From Phytophthora hibernalis (lineage: Eukaryota > Oomycota > Peronosporomycetes > Peronosporales > Peronosporaceae): DNA of 64,000 nucleotides. Positions 46,357 through 57,263 of this stretch are shown here, piece after piece. The stretch lies in assembly GCA_012656075.1 (NCBI GenBank), contig JAAKBF010000137.1:24874-88873 (forward strand), in the 5' to 3' direction. The stretch's first letter is position 1, and each line of letters starts with the position of its first letter. Both the position numbers and the translations under genes were made by a program. Under the pieces are notes generated by a model. That model was not told the origin of the DNA and did no database searches. It worked only from the letters and a program-made list of their open reading frames with translations.

Positions 46357-47341
46357 TGTGATTTTAGATGTAAAGGAGAGTTTGCGGCTTTGAAGGTGTC
46401 CTGGTGTCTTGATAGCGGATTGAATAGTGGAGACCGTCGGCCATCCACGCTCGCCACGCACTTCAAGGCCCAATGGGCCATCATAGAACCGTGGACTGAT
46501 GTTCGAAATCAGAAAGGTACTATTTAGGGTAGTACTTAGATAGTACTGATGGAGCGGACCCTGTGGTAGGTCCATGCTTGCAAGAAATGCACCAGCGCCA
46601 GCCTCGTAACTGAGTGAGACACAGTCACACAATAAGAAGGCTAGTGAATAAAATGAAGGATGAGGCTGGCGTCGTGGCTGGCACTGTATTACTTTCATCA
46701 GTAGTACTGATAAATAGTAGTCAGTATTAAATTTCTTTTGCTTCTAACTTTCGCCGAAACGTTCTGGGAAAGATCGAATGCTTGTCAGCATCGATTATCA
46801 TGAATCATGACCAGCATGGTGCTCACCGTAAGCACTTCGAGGTTCGGCTGAGCTGGTAAACACACTCCGCCGAGTTGAGCTTCCGTTGAGGATTTTGGGT
46901 CCAAGTTTCGATTTCGAAAGCCGCTCTTTCGGGGCGGCCGGCAGCACCAAAAATGGATCTTAGCTTAGCGTATGGACATGTTCACCATCGGCTGTTGTTC
47001 TTGCGCGGGAATCACGTGCGGAGCCACCTCGAAAGAAAAATAGCAAGCTCTTTTCTAATATCCTACACGACTCGTGTAGGGTGTACTATTTTCCGGTACT
47101 TTGGCGACCAACACGCAATGCCGACGACGGGTAGGGTGCCCGCTTGGATGTGTCAGTTCTCGGATTATACCGGGCGACGCCACTTGGAAGTATAAACAAC
47201 TTGATGACAATTAGATGCCGAATGTTCAGTCTTCGAAGTGCTTCGGTGACAGTGAGGTTCACTGGGAGCGCATGTTGAAGAGTGCATTCGCTGCTATTTT
47301 ACACATCTAGACGCATGTCGGGGTCCGCCACTGCCAAAGTC
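46357..47341. other. intergenic region with a small inverted-repeat element
   Basis: About 46506-46715 looks like a MITE: AGATAGTACTGATG near 46530 faces CATCAGTAGTACTGAT near 46697, and inside it GCCAGCCTC (about 46592) faces GAGGCTGGC (about 46663). The rest has no recognised feature. Confidence 0.45.
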
Positions 47342-47893
47342 TCAATAGTAGGCTGCTACCTGCTTGCCGGCGTTGAGGATCTCCTCGCGCGCAATCCGCA
47401 CGGCGTCGGTGCGTACGACGTCGTTGATGCATTGCACGCAAAATACACGTTTCTTCTCGAACAAGGACACTTTGTTCGGCGCGAGCACCACCACGGTCTT
47501 GCTCACAGCGCATCGTGCGCAGATCTGGGCGTCGCAGGCCTTGCAGAATTTGCGACTTGTGCCAAGAAAGCCGAAGCTCTTGTAGCAGACCTTGCACAAT
47601 CCTGGCGTCGGCGCTGTTGGGAGCGTCTTGGACTTGTCCTCTTCGCTGGTCAACGACATGATGGACTCGCGGTTGTTGTTCTTGTGCATCGTCCAGAGCA
47701 GTTTCTTCACCTGCGCGTACTCGACTTTGCGAGGGTAGGACAACCACTCCACCGCAGTGGTGGTTAGAGCAGAGATGGCGATCAGCTCGTTCTTGCCTTG
47801 GCTCTCACGGTTGAAGTCAAAGAACCCGCGGGCGTACACTCTAACGACCGACGGATTGGTTTGGACGTACAGCGAACAAACCGACATGTTGCC
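47342..47893 (-). pseudogene. FYVE-START chimeric protein (copy E), 5' part missing at Polinton junction
   Basis: Only the 3' half is present. Homology to copies A-D begins abruptly at GNMSVCSLY (codon GGC at 47891-47893) and continues through the end of START (YARGFFDFNRE), the linker and an intact FYVE-related finger (CKVCYKSFGF...FCKACDAQICARCAVSK...FCVQCIND) to the stop at 47342. The N-terminal 190 or so residues, including the start codon, are replaced by unrelated sequence. Upstream codons in the open frame do not resemble the family. The break coincides with the left edge of the Polinton. Confidence 0.85.
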
Positions 47894-48300
47894 AGTAGTA
47901 ATACTTAGAACATTACGCCGGCAGTTTTTTTCATTACCGTAATTTACCACTTAGAACATTCCTAGAACCTTCTTTAGGGATAGGTGCTATTTTGATAACG
48001 CAACCGCTCGACCACCTGAGAGCGTTAGAAACGCCTTTTTCGATATTAGGGTAGTTTAATAGCCGCTCGACCACTGAGATCCAACAGATCGCTATTTAAA
48101 CAACGCGACCTCTTGACTACCTGAGAGTGAAAGGAGACATCTTTTAGTTCTAAGGATGGTTTCACCATCAATAACTGTTTCTAATGTTCAGCTATTGGTT
48201 TCAACGGCACAGTCAATCAATAACCTTAGCACGAAGTGAAGCACTCAAAGGATCTGAGGGTAGTTTCGAAACCGCTCGACTGTTGATCTTCTGACTTTTC
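47894..48300. repeat. presumed left terminal region of the Polinton with internal short repeats
   Basis: ACTTAGAACATT occurs twice (about 47903 and 47950). Variants of CGCTCGACCACCTGAGAG recur at about 48003, 48061, 48107 and 48272, each near GC-rich/AT-rich alternation. The right terminus is not in the window, so the inverted-repeat nature cannot be shown. Confidence 0.5.
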
Positions 48301-48898
48301 TAGAACTCCTGTGAATTTCCTACGGACCTTTGAAATTCAGAGACATTTGCGATCTCTCCCCCTCCACCACAAGCCCCGCCTAGTCAGATGGACCCCCTAC
48401 TCACGTCGAACTCTTCCAATTAAACTGTTCTGGCAATGGAAATGCTGCTCTCCCCGTCAGGAATTGCAGAGGCAATCACCCGAGTGGAGACTTCCCCGTC
48501 CCTGCTACGTTTTCGCCCGTCAAATGCTCCCGTCATCTCCCCGGATCCCCCATCGCCCCATCGGCCGGCTGGAGCTACATCACTAACATAGAGGCTCGTA
48601 TACTGTCTCTCCTCCGTAGCCGTAATTGGACAGAGATGGCGTTTAGGGTACTGACTCTCCTCTCGCCCAACACTCCTCCTGAAACGACCGAACCGCCGGA
48701 CACCACTCCTCGCGACATTGTAGCGGGTATGGAACGGGCCACGATTGCCGACAGCTCCAATGAAGAAACCAAGGACGAGTGATGCACTCCGCGTTAGCTG
48801 AATTGGTTTAGAGTCCTGAGAGATTAAGCTAATATACGCTACTTACCTACTTAAATATTTTTATATTCTGATAAATATAAAGCTAATAATATACAAAG
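48301..48898 (+). other. possible decayed ORF near the left end of the Polinton
   Basis: Plus-strand sequence from about 48439 to 48783 is open in two successive frames (MLLSPSGIAEAITRVE..., then NIEARILSLLRSRNWTEM... to a stop before 48784). It could be one frameshifted protein of about 115 residues. I recognise no family, and it may be chance. Confidence 0.3.
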
Positions 48899-49105
48899 AT
48901 GACTTACTCTCCTGAACAATACCAAGCTAACAAAGAGCGCATCAAAGCTTCTCAAAAGCGATACTATCTCAAGACGAGAGAAACGCGTATAGCTAAGCAG
49001 AAGGAGTATGATGAGAAAAATCGTGAGCAAATTCGTGCCCAAAAGCGTAAATACTACGCAGCGAAGAAACAAAGCGAACCTAACAGTGAAACCGAACTTA
49101 GCTAA
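48899..49105 (+). CDS. small Lys/Tyr-rich basic protein
   Basis: 68 residues, intact, predicted almost entirely helical or coiled-coil (repeated NKERIKASQKRYY / NREQIRAQKRKYY pattern of about 26 residues). First gene of the Polinton, 90 bp before the polymerase. Short Lys/Tyr repeats like this occur in nucleic-acid-binding proteins of large DNA viruses; function unknown. It is preceded by AT-rich ATAAATATAAAG. Confidence 0.6.
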   Translation: MTYSPEQYQANKERIKASQKRYYLKTRETRIAKQKEYDEKNREQIRAQKRKYYAAKKQSEPNSETELS

Positions 49106-49184
49106 TTAATTAATTAATTTTTCTGAATTTTGTATCAGGGTATGATATAAAGTCGATCTATTCTGATATTATATAGTCGGATAT

Positions 49185-49190
49185 ATATAG
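49185..49190 (+). promoter_or_regulatory. ATATAG box before the PolB gene
   Basis: Ends 5 nt before the ATG at 49196. A second TATATAG lies about 14 nt further upstream. Confidence 0.55.
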
Positions 49191-49195
49191 GCAAT

Positions 49196-52100
49196 ATGTT
49201 TGCATACGAACTCGCAGGATTAAAGAGATTAAATATTCAAGCTGTCAAATGGGGTAGCAGCTACCGGGTTAAGGTTCGAGGTAGAACTGGTAAGATGGTA
49301 TATGTTAGCAACATTTCACGTTCAGTCAACAAGAAATTAGTGGCTAAGCAGTACAATGTTTCAGTTGAAACCCTTGAGAAGCATATGTCGCCTGACTATA
49401 AGGCTGATCCCAATTACCGTTTTTACAGTGGTAATCATATGGAATCATACCTATATGAGGGTATCGAGGCTACTGATTTCTACGATAAGCTCGAGAACGT
49501 TCTTTCGACTCAGGCATATGCTTTTAAGGTAAATATTGCTCTCGGGTACGAACTTGTGAGAAAGACTGATCCTGATGACACACGCTACTTCTACCCGAAT
49601 CTCGCTAACACTTATGTATTCAATAAGCCTGTCGCAATCAAAAGCAAGGCGGATATTCGAAAGAAGGTGATTTCGAAAATCCGGTCTATGGAGTTGGCTG
49701 ACAAGCTGAACTACCCCAGCTCCGGATATAAGCTTAAGGCGATCACTGCATTCAAGATTTTCGTCTATCATCGCGACCATGCTCTTGGGGATAGCGACGC
49801 TGTTATTCCTAAGGTTATCCGCGAAAACAAGCATGTAATCAACTTCCCTAAGACCAACAACAAGTGCGTCTTCCACTGCATCGCCTGGCACATTCCAGAG
49901 CGCTAAGAGGGATCCTCGCAGAATTCAGGCTCAGGTGAAGGATGCATTCAAGCGCTACTGCTCTTTCAAGGGGATTAAATATTCGTTGAGCCTGTTTAGG
50001 AGTTTCAAGCCCATTGACCTACTACAGCTCGATGAGGTTGAAGACTGCTTCCAACTTGGTATTAACGTATATAAGATGGATGTAGTTTCTGGAAATGTAG
50101 AATGCATTCGTAGATCGGACAAGGGGTATGAAGCTATGGATATTTTATCGTTCGAGAATCATGCTCTTTACATCAAGAACATCGATATGCTTCAGGCTAA
50201 GTATCAATGTCCTAAGTGTGAAATGGTTTTCGTCAGCGCTGAAAGGGTTAAAAACCACAAAAAGAATCAGTGCGAGCTCGTGAATATCGAAAGCTTCCCG
50301 GCTGAGCCAACTATCTACAAACCAGCTCAGAACGCAATAAGATCACTGCTTACGAAGTATTCAATCAAGAATGCTGACCAGTACATCGATCACTTCATCG
50401 TTTATGACTTTGAGGCCATCCTTAAGCCTACTGCGACTCAACACGGGGAGAATACTGTCTTCACGAATGAACACATTCCGGTGTCTGTATCAGTAGCTGA
50501 TAGCTTAACCGAGGAGGTGCGTTGCTTTGTAAATAATGATCCGAAGATGCTACTTACGGATATGTTCAAATACATCGGTGATGTATCCGTGAAGATCCAG
50601 CAGTACAGTGTCAATAAGTACAAGTCACTTCTACAGAAAATCATCAGCGCTCACGGTATGACAGGTATGGAAATTCCAGGAGTCAATCTTGGTAAGACCT
50701 ACAAGATGTCTGATGTGGAGGGTTGGATTGAACAAGGAAAGTATGCCAGCTTCTTTGACTTTCATAGCAGTCTTGGCTTTGGTAAGCAAAGGTCTGATTA
50801 TGGGAAACTAAAACAGCAGCTTGATCAGGTACCAGTATTCGGTTTCAATTCTGGTCGATACGATATTAACTTGATTAAGAAGGATTTGTTTGCCGTTATC
50901 GGTACCGACAACATTAAATCTGTCATCAAGAATCCCAGCTACATGTGCATTGCTACATCGGACATGAAAATGCTCGATATTAGTAACTATGTACCAGCTG
51001 GTACCAGCTACGATAAATATCTTACAACATATCTCGGTGGCTGTAAATGTGATGACAAAATTAGATGTGTCTGTGGTCTTGGTAAGGGTCTTTTCCCTTA
51101 CGAGTACATAACTGCATTCAATGTACTAAATCAGACTACCATCCCACCTAAGTCAGCTTTTGACAGCAAGCTCCGCGGAACAAGCATCACCAGTGATGAA
51201 TATGAACGAGTGAAGTTCGTGTGGGAGTACTACGAGATGAAATCAATCAAGGACCTACTGATCTGGTACAACAATCTTGACGTAGTCCCATTCACCAAGG
51301 CTATCAAGGCTCAACGAGAACTTTTCAAGCGTTTCGATCTGGATATGTTTGCGGATGGAGTGTCGCTACCTGGTCTTTCGGAGAAGGTCATGTATCAGAC
51401 TTGCTTCAATAATCTCCAATATCCGGATAAGAAGCCGGCTAACGCATTCCAATTTCCAGCTAAGCGCATGGGAGGGTACAAGAATCAGGATGCTAAGGCA
51501 AAGCGAAAATTTGGTATGACACTCGAGCACTTGAATACATTGCTGCAAAAGCAAAAGTATCTGTGTGGTCTATGCTACTGCCAGCTAACCGCTGATAGCG
51601 CTTCAGCTGATCGTATCAATAATAATCTTGGCCACATCAACGGCAACATCTTGATCAGCTGTGTGAAGTGCAACTCAGCTCGTAAAGATATGTCCCTCTG
51701 GGGATTTCGGTATAAGAAGTTGCTTGAGTTCAACTCGGATAGACTGGTATATTCTATTGATCGAGAGGAAAAGGATATCTACGCTAAGATGAAATCCAAC
51801 ATCGCCGGAGGTCCATCCATTATCTTTAATCGCTACGCTAAGCGTAATGAAACCAAGATTCGCGGTGGTAAGGTCTGTAAAAATTTATCGGATACGATGC
51901 TAACGCTCTGTATCTTTGGGCTCTTGGTAATGAGATGCCATGCGGTCGATTGACTACCGTTGAAGCGTATGAAGGTATCATCGACGACATCAACGCCGAT
52001 AAAATATTTGGCTTTCTTGAATGTGATATTCGTACTCCAGACCATCTAAAAGACTACTTTAGTGAAATGACCCCATTTTCAAGAATGTACTAATCGATTG

Positions 52101-53177
52101 TACCGACGAGAGTGTCATTGGTAAGCACATGTTCGATTACAACCAGGCCCGTACGTCAAACCGCTCTAAGCCTGCTCGCAAGTTAATTGGTAGTTACTTT
52201 GGTGAAAATATTCTCATCTACACCCCTTTGCTCAAGTGGTACCTTTCTCACGGTATGGAGATCACCAAGACTTACTGCTTTGTCAAGGCCAGCTCTCACA
52301 AGGCGTTTGCTCCATTTATGGAGGCTGTATCAAATGCTCGACGAGAGGAGACGTCGATAAGTCCAAGGCTATGATTGCCGAGATGATGAAACTGGTAGGC
52401 AACAGTGCTTTTGGTCGATCTGGAATGGACATGAGCAAGCATAAAGAGATTAAGTATGAGTCGAGCGACATAGCTATTAAGAACAAGATCGAACACTTTA
52501 CGTTCCATGGTCTCGAGGAGCTTAATGACGCCTGTGAAATCACCATGAAGAAACGGCGACTTAATAACAAGAACCCCATCCATTTGTCGATTGCCATCTG
52601 CCAGCTCGCCAAGCTACGCATGCTTCAGTTCTACTACGACTGCATAGACTTCTACTTCGATCGCTCTGACTTCGAGTATCAGGAGATGGACACTGATTCG
52701 GCGTATATCGTTTTCAGCTGTGAGAACCCGTTTCAAGACTGTATTAAACCTGAGCTACGTGCCCACTTCAAGGAGCATAAATACGATTGGTTCCCACGCG
52801 ACTACAACACAGAGGTAGCTAAGTTTGATCGCCGCACCCCTGGTCTGTTCAAGGATGAATGGTCAGGCGATGCTATGGTCTCACTATCGAGTAAGAACTA
52901 TATTTGCTATCTACCCGACGAATCTTACAAGGTCAAAGTTTCAGCAAAGGGTGTGCAGCAGGGTTGTGGTCGGAATGAGCATGTCCTTAACCCTGACGGA
53001 TTTGAGACTGTTGTACGGGGCCACATCACACTTCAAGGGACTAACAAGGGGTTTAGACTTTCGAAAGAAACAAAATCTATCATAACCTATACTCAAACAA
53101 AGAGCGCCCTTTCATATTTCTACGATAAGCGACAGGTACTATCGGACGGCATTTCTACGATTCCACTTACTATCTAA
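49196..53177 (+). CDS. protein-primed family B DNA polymerase (pPolB) with embedded HNH domain, about five frame breaks
   Basis: Replication polymerase of the Polinton, about 1,320 codons. A roughly 225-residue N-terminal region ends in the FHC-type motif NNKCVFHCIAWH. Exonuclease motifs: YDFEAI (about 50403), FNSGRYDINLI (about 50843), YNNLDVVPF (about 51264). The HNH insert is at 51543-51705. Polymerase motifs: A region YDANALYLWAL (about 51896), B KLVGNSAFGRSG (about 52390), C MDTDSAY (about 52686), then KNY (about 52892). All catalytic residues are readable. Frames change near 49905, 51893 (GG), 52077 (CCCC) and 52354 (GG); three are single-base homopolymer shortfalls. A terminal-protein region may lie in the N-terminal part, as expected for protein priming. 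Confidence 0.9.
51543..51705 (+). other. HNH endonuclease-like domain inside pPolB
   Basis: In frame between the third exonuclease motif and polymerase motif A: CGLCYCQL, then ADRINNNLGHINGN, then SCVKCNSARKD. This is the C-x2-C / D-R-I-N / G-H-x3-N / C-x2-C-N-x-A-R pattern of the recombination endonuclease VII-like HNH fold. Metal-binding Cys pairs and the central His-Asn are retained. Confidence 0.8.
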
Positions 53178-53234
53178 GGGGGTATATTTAGCTGATGCTC
53201 AGACTTCTAAGTCTGACCATTTTTTTGCTATAAA

Positions 53235-53240
53235 ATATAG
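53235..53240 (+). promoter_or_regulatory. ATATAG box before the integrase gene
   Basis: Part of ATAAAATATAGGATC, ending 4 nt before the ATG at 53245. Confidence 0.55.
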
Positions 53241-53244
53241 GATC

Positions 53245-54323
53245 ATGTCGTTTCAAGATTTACTAACAAAACTCTACTATGATCCAAAAACCGGTTTTAT
53301 CGGGGCTCAAGCATTGTATCAGAAGGCAAAGGAATTAGATCCTAAGATAACTCTCAAAATCGTAAAGGATTGGTATTCCAGTCAGACCGATATTCAACGA
53401 TTCCAGGAACAGAAGAAGCGATTCGATGGATTCAAAATTGCTTCACATAACCCTAACTCATGGCAAATGGATCTTACGTTTTATGAGAAACGACCAATTT
53501 TGAGTGCTATCAACATCAACTCACGGTTGGGCTACGCAAAGCTCTTGTCAAACAAGACTGCGCCAACTGTTTTAGCAGCGCTTAAAGCGTTTGTTCGCCT
53601 TCACAAAGTTGATATCCTGACAAGTGATAATGGTGGCGAGTTCATGAACTCACAGGCTCAAGAATTCTTCCAAAATAAGAAAATTGAGCACCACAATAAC
53701 GAGCCCGGTGATCATGGCACTATGGGAAAATCGAGCGATTCAACAGAACGTTAAAGCAGAGACTAACTAAAATGTCTCCCAATAGGATTACGCAAAAGCT
53801 TATTGGCGATGTCATCGAAAACTACAATAGCACGTTTCATCGCTCAATTGGTATGACCCCAAATAAGGCAAAAGGCAAAGTAATGGATGCGGATCTGAGT
53901 CATAATCAGGTGGAAGCTGATAGAATTGAGAAGGAGTTTGAGGTCGGATCAAGCGTATTATACCGTCTCAAGAAGCAGCCATTTGATAAAGAAGCTGCTC
54001 GATGGAGCAAATCAGTTTATAAAATCGTTGGAATTGATGGCTACCGAGTCCAAATCCGCTCGAAAAATGGTCATACTCTCTACAAGGCACCAAACGATCT
54101 TAAAATTGTTAAAACAGAGACCACAGATGCTACTATTAGTCGAGGCGATATTCTCGAGGCGGGGAAGATCTTGGACCACAAGAAGATACGCTCTGGGAAG
54201 TACAAATACCTGATAAGATGGGTTGGTAATGAGCCTGACTCCTGGGAGCCACAAGATAATTTGCGGTTAATTAACAAGAACAGGAGGTCAACTCTTGAGA
54301 GAGTATTGGGCACTAAAAAATGA
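53245..54323 (+). CDS. retroviral-type (rve) integrase with C-terminal chromodomain, one frameshift
   Basis: Integrates the Polinton DNA. Catalytic D,D,E: first Asp in WQMDLTFY (about 53467), second in LTSDNGGEF (about 53628), Glu in the helix next to RFNRTLK (about 53733). The frame breaks exactly at this helix, at the AAAA run near 53725; one more A restores it. The C-terminus has an SH3-like beta region (VGSSVLYRLKKQPFDKEA) and a chromodomain at about 54140-54265 (ILDHKKI...YKYLIRWVGNEPDSWEPQDNL), which could target insertion to modified histones. No reverse transcriptase is nearby, so this is not an LTR element. About 360 residues. Confidence 0.92.
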
Positions 54324-54412
54324 GCCATGATTAGCTTTTTTAGATTAAGTTGATAGAGATATCCTCTGTAAGCTTTGGCCCATATATTATTTTTAATATT
54401 TTTCGTTAGAAT

Positions 54413-54664
54413 ATGAATTATATGACTTTATGTATAGATACTGATCTCGTAATTATGTGCCCAAATTGTATAGAGAAGGAACGTGAGCTTGTAAAGCTTC
54501 GACGCAAGCTGTGGATTATTCAAGAAGTGAGTCGAATTAAGAATGAATTGATGAATCTTAATGCAACTGAGAATTTCCGTAAAACTGTAGCCAATCGAAA
54601 GTATAAGTATGAATTAGAGGAATATTTGGCGCCCCGTTCCATTGTATCAAAGACCGATATCTAA
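54413..54664 (+). CDS. small CxxC-containing coiled-coil protein
   Basis: 83 residues, intact: an N-terminal CPNC pair, then a long charged helix (KERELVKLRRKLWIIQEVSR). Not recognised. It is located between integrase and the large virion protein. Confidence 0.5.
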   Translation: MNYMTLCIDTDLVIMCPNCIEKERELVKLRRKLWIIQEVSRIKNELMNLNATENFRKTVANRKYKYELEEYLAPRSIVSKTDI

Positions 54665-54822
54665 ATCTTCTAAATGAGCGAAACCGAATCTGTCATTCGT
54701 ATCAAGTGGCCTTTGCCGCGACTCGACAGGGAACCTGTCTCTACCTTTCCGTCATGACTCCGTTATGCCGAGCTACTGGTAGAAACCTAATTATTCCACT
54801 CATTTTTTTATGACTCGCAACA

Positions 54823-54828
54823 TATAGG
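54823..54828 (+). promoter_or_regulatory. ATATAG box before the large virion-protein gene
   Basis: ACATATAGGATTAAT directly precedes the ATG at 54835. Confidence 0.5.
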
Positions 54829-54834
54829 ATTAAT

Positions 54835-57232
54835 ATGTTTCCAAATTTCAAATCGCTCGCTCAGAGAGAGCAAAAACGACAGGAGCTTCTTGAACGAGCT
54901 CAGCGTCGCATTCGTCAAGCTAAAGCGAAGTGTGAGATGTATGAAGGTGCTTCGTGGGCTACTGACATTTCCAATGGGATTACTACAGTCCCTAAGAAAA
55001 CAACTGCAACAACTCAGACAGACTCAACAATAGAGTCGTCCGAGCCCTTAAAAAACAGTGATTGATGAATTCTCCCAGACAAACCCTGAGGTATCAACAC
55101 GTAATATTCTACCTGTGATGGTCGATGCTGAAGTTGATGCTCGTCCTCAAACGATCGATATTGGAACTGATGCCACTCCACAAACAGTAGATGCTGAAAA
55201 AACACAAAAAATAGATTAGTAGATACTGAGGATCAAATAGCTGCACAGTCATGGATTAAGACTTTATTTAACCTCAATCCGAACTGGGCAGCGCTTCGAG
55301 TTAAGCCAATTAAACGAAAAACTGGTAAGGATGACAATCGATACTATCTCGGTAGTAAAGGTTCATTAATAAGCATCAGAACGGCTAAAAAGAGTAAGTC
55401 TTATCAATCGATTGACTGGGTTGCTACTGAGCAAAAACTCAGGGATATCTGGTACGAGGGTGAAAGCAAATCAATCGATGAGGTCAGTGATATGAGACTT
55501 GAAGATCCACTTTATCATGCTTCACTAATGAAAGATCGGTTGGAAAAACAACGATTCGAGCGAAAACGTAAGGGGAAGATCTAGAAGATTTCGACGTCAT
55601 TCTAAAGGATCGAAGACTACCTAATATCACGTTTGATAGAAAAGCAACTTCCACAGCTACGGATGATGAGTTGAGTAAGTTGAGACTGTTTTGGATCATT
55701 TTCAAAACAAGGAAATGCTCGAGTCAAATGGGTTGAAAAAGAGCATCACTCCTATCTTCAAATGTACTCTCAAGTCAAACGAAATCGGTCGAGATGAGTA
55801 TGTATGGATCGATAATGGTTCAGTCGGGGTTTATGGTAAAGCATCAAACCTGATTCATAAGGTAGCTACCAAAAATATCAGTTGGTCATCGACACTCAAA
55901 CAATTCTTGGAAATGGTGAAGAGCAGAGGATTGGAACTCACAATGGTAGGTAGAGTGGATAAGGAACTGACTGCTAAAACATATGAGGGTATTGATGGTG
56001 AAGATATTGAGCCTCGCCATGGGACTAAATCTGGCTTAGACGAAGGTATGAACGAGAAGCTATCCATCCCTGATAACGATGCGAAGCTAATTCTTGAACA
56101 ATATTACCGCCGACTGTTTGAAAATAAGGTAAGCATTCCTTTTCGCCTCAAACCGATTGTAGATTCTAAGAGTGGTGTAAAACCCCACACCACGTACTAC
56201 TTCGGGAGCCAATGCGTGATAGAGTACTCAATATCAGAAATAAAGACCATAATATGATTTCAGGGAAGGTTTGGAGTGATTTGATGAAGGTTATGCGCTG
56301 GATGGATACTTTCCTTTCTCTACTGAGTGGTTTGGAAGATGCTTATCGTATGGCGAGTGATATAGAAGCTCCTGCAACTGAAACGGAGCTAAAAATGATT
56401 AAAAATGTTAATGATAATCTCAAAATTATTAAAGAGGTCATTTTCAGTAATGTTACCGATGTCAAGCAGCCAAGTGCTGAGACTTATCATGAAGATGCTT
56501 TACAGAAGCTCCATGATGAGTCAGAAGCTGCATTCATGAACTATGTAGAGGCTCAGAAGAGATACGAAGAGTCTAAGCAGGCTGTTAAGTCATCTAATAG
56601 CAAGGCTGCCAGATTTGCATTGAAGGCGGCTACATCGGTGATGAGGGCTACCAAGGCTGTCTTTCAAGCTAAGGCTAAAAATATTCAGATACCTGTACTG
56701 ATAAGGGGAGAGGACTGAAGGGTCGCGGTTTGATGGGGGCTGGTGTCGCTCCATTGACAGGTGTAGTTCGCCGCGGAAGAACGTACAATCTGAATGAGAT
56801 TCAAGGCTTAGCAACTCCCAGTGCCTATGTCTATCGACAGCTTGGTAGCAAGTACATTCGTTTGCCTGATCTTGATGCTAAGACCCTTGTTATCGTTCAG
56901 CCCAATCGACGCAAGTGCGGGCCTAAATGCCAGATCAGTGATAGTCTTCAAACCATGATCAGAAGCCTTGTTTATATGCAACACATCGATCAAGCTGCTT
57001 ATGATAAGCTCAGTATCGATGATAAAAGCTGTTCAAAGAGATCCTTGCAATCACTCACCTCCAGTATAGTTTCCACGATAAACTCACGGACCCACTTGAG
57101 ACTCTTCGTGCTGAGTATGACAAGTTGAAAGGGGAGATGGAGCTGGGAAATGACAATCCAAGCATCATCAAGCAACTCAAGTCTCTCACTGTGGATATGT
57201 ACAGCAATCGAATGATTGATGATAAAGTTTAA
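54835..57232 (+). CDS. large Polinton virion protein, about seven frameshifts
   Basis: A single ancestral ORF of about 795 codons broken near 55060, 55215 (TT), 55573 (GGGG), 55690 (TTTT), 56190 (GGG), 56716 and 57022 (AAAA); most are one base short in a run. The N-terminus is coiled-coil (QREQKRQELLERAQRRIRQA), followed by ASWATDISNG and TQT/PQT motifs. The middle has a long coiled-coil (56470-56690). The C-terminus has GRGLMGAGV, GRTYNLNEIQG and a final block ending EYDKLKGEMELGNDNPSIIK, which resembles the conserved C-terminal block of a virion protein shared by many Polintons and related viruses. Exact role is unknown; structural or tegument-like by position and size. Confidence 0.65.
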
Positions 57233-57263
57233 GGAAATTATCATGCGTCTATTATAAATCCCC

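Noticed and set aside
53245..54323. LTR retrotransposon, because of the retroviral-type integrase with chromodomain
   Set aside because: No reverse transcriptase, RNase H, gag or LTR is near; the neighbours are Polinton genes.
49905..57030. Programmed ribosomal frameshifting in the Polinton
   Set aside because: Too many sites, no shared slippery heptamer, and the same type of break occurs in unrelated host genes.
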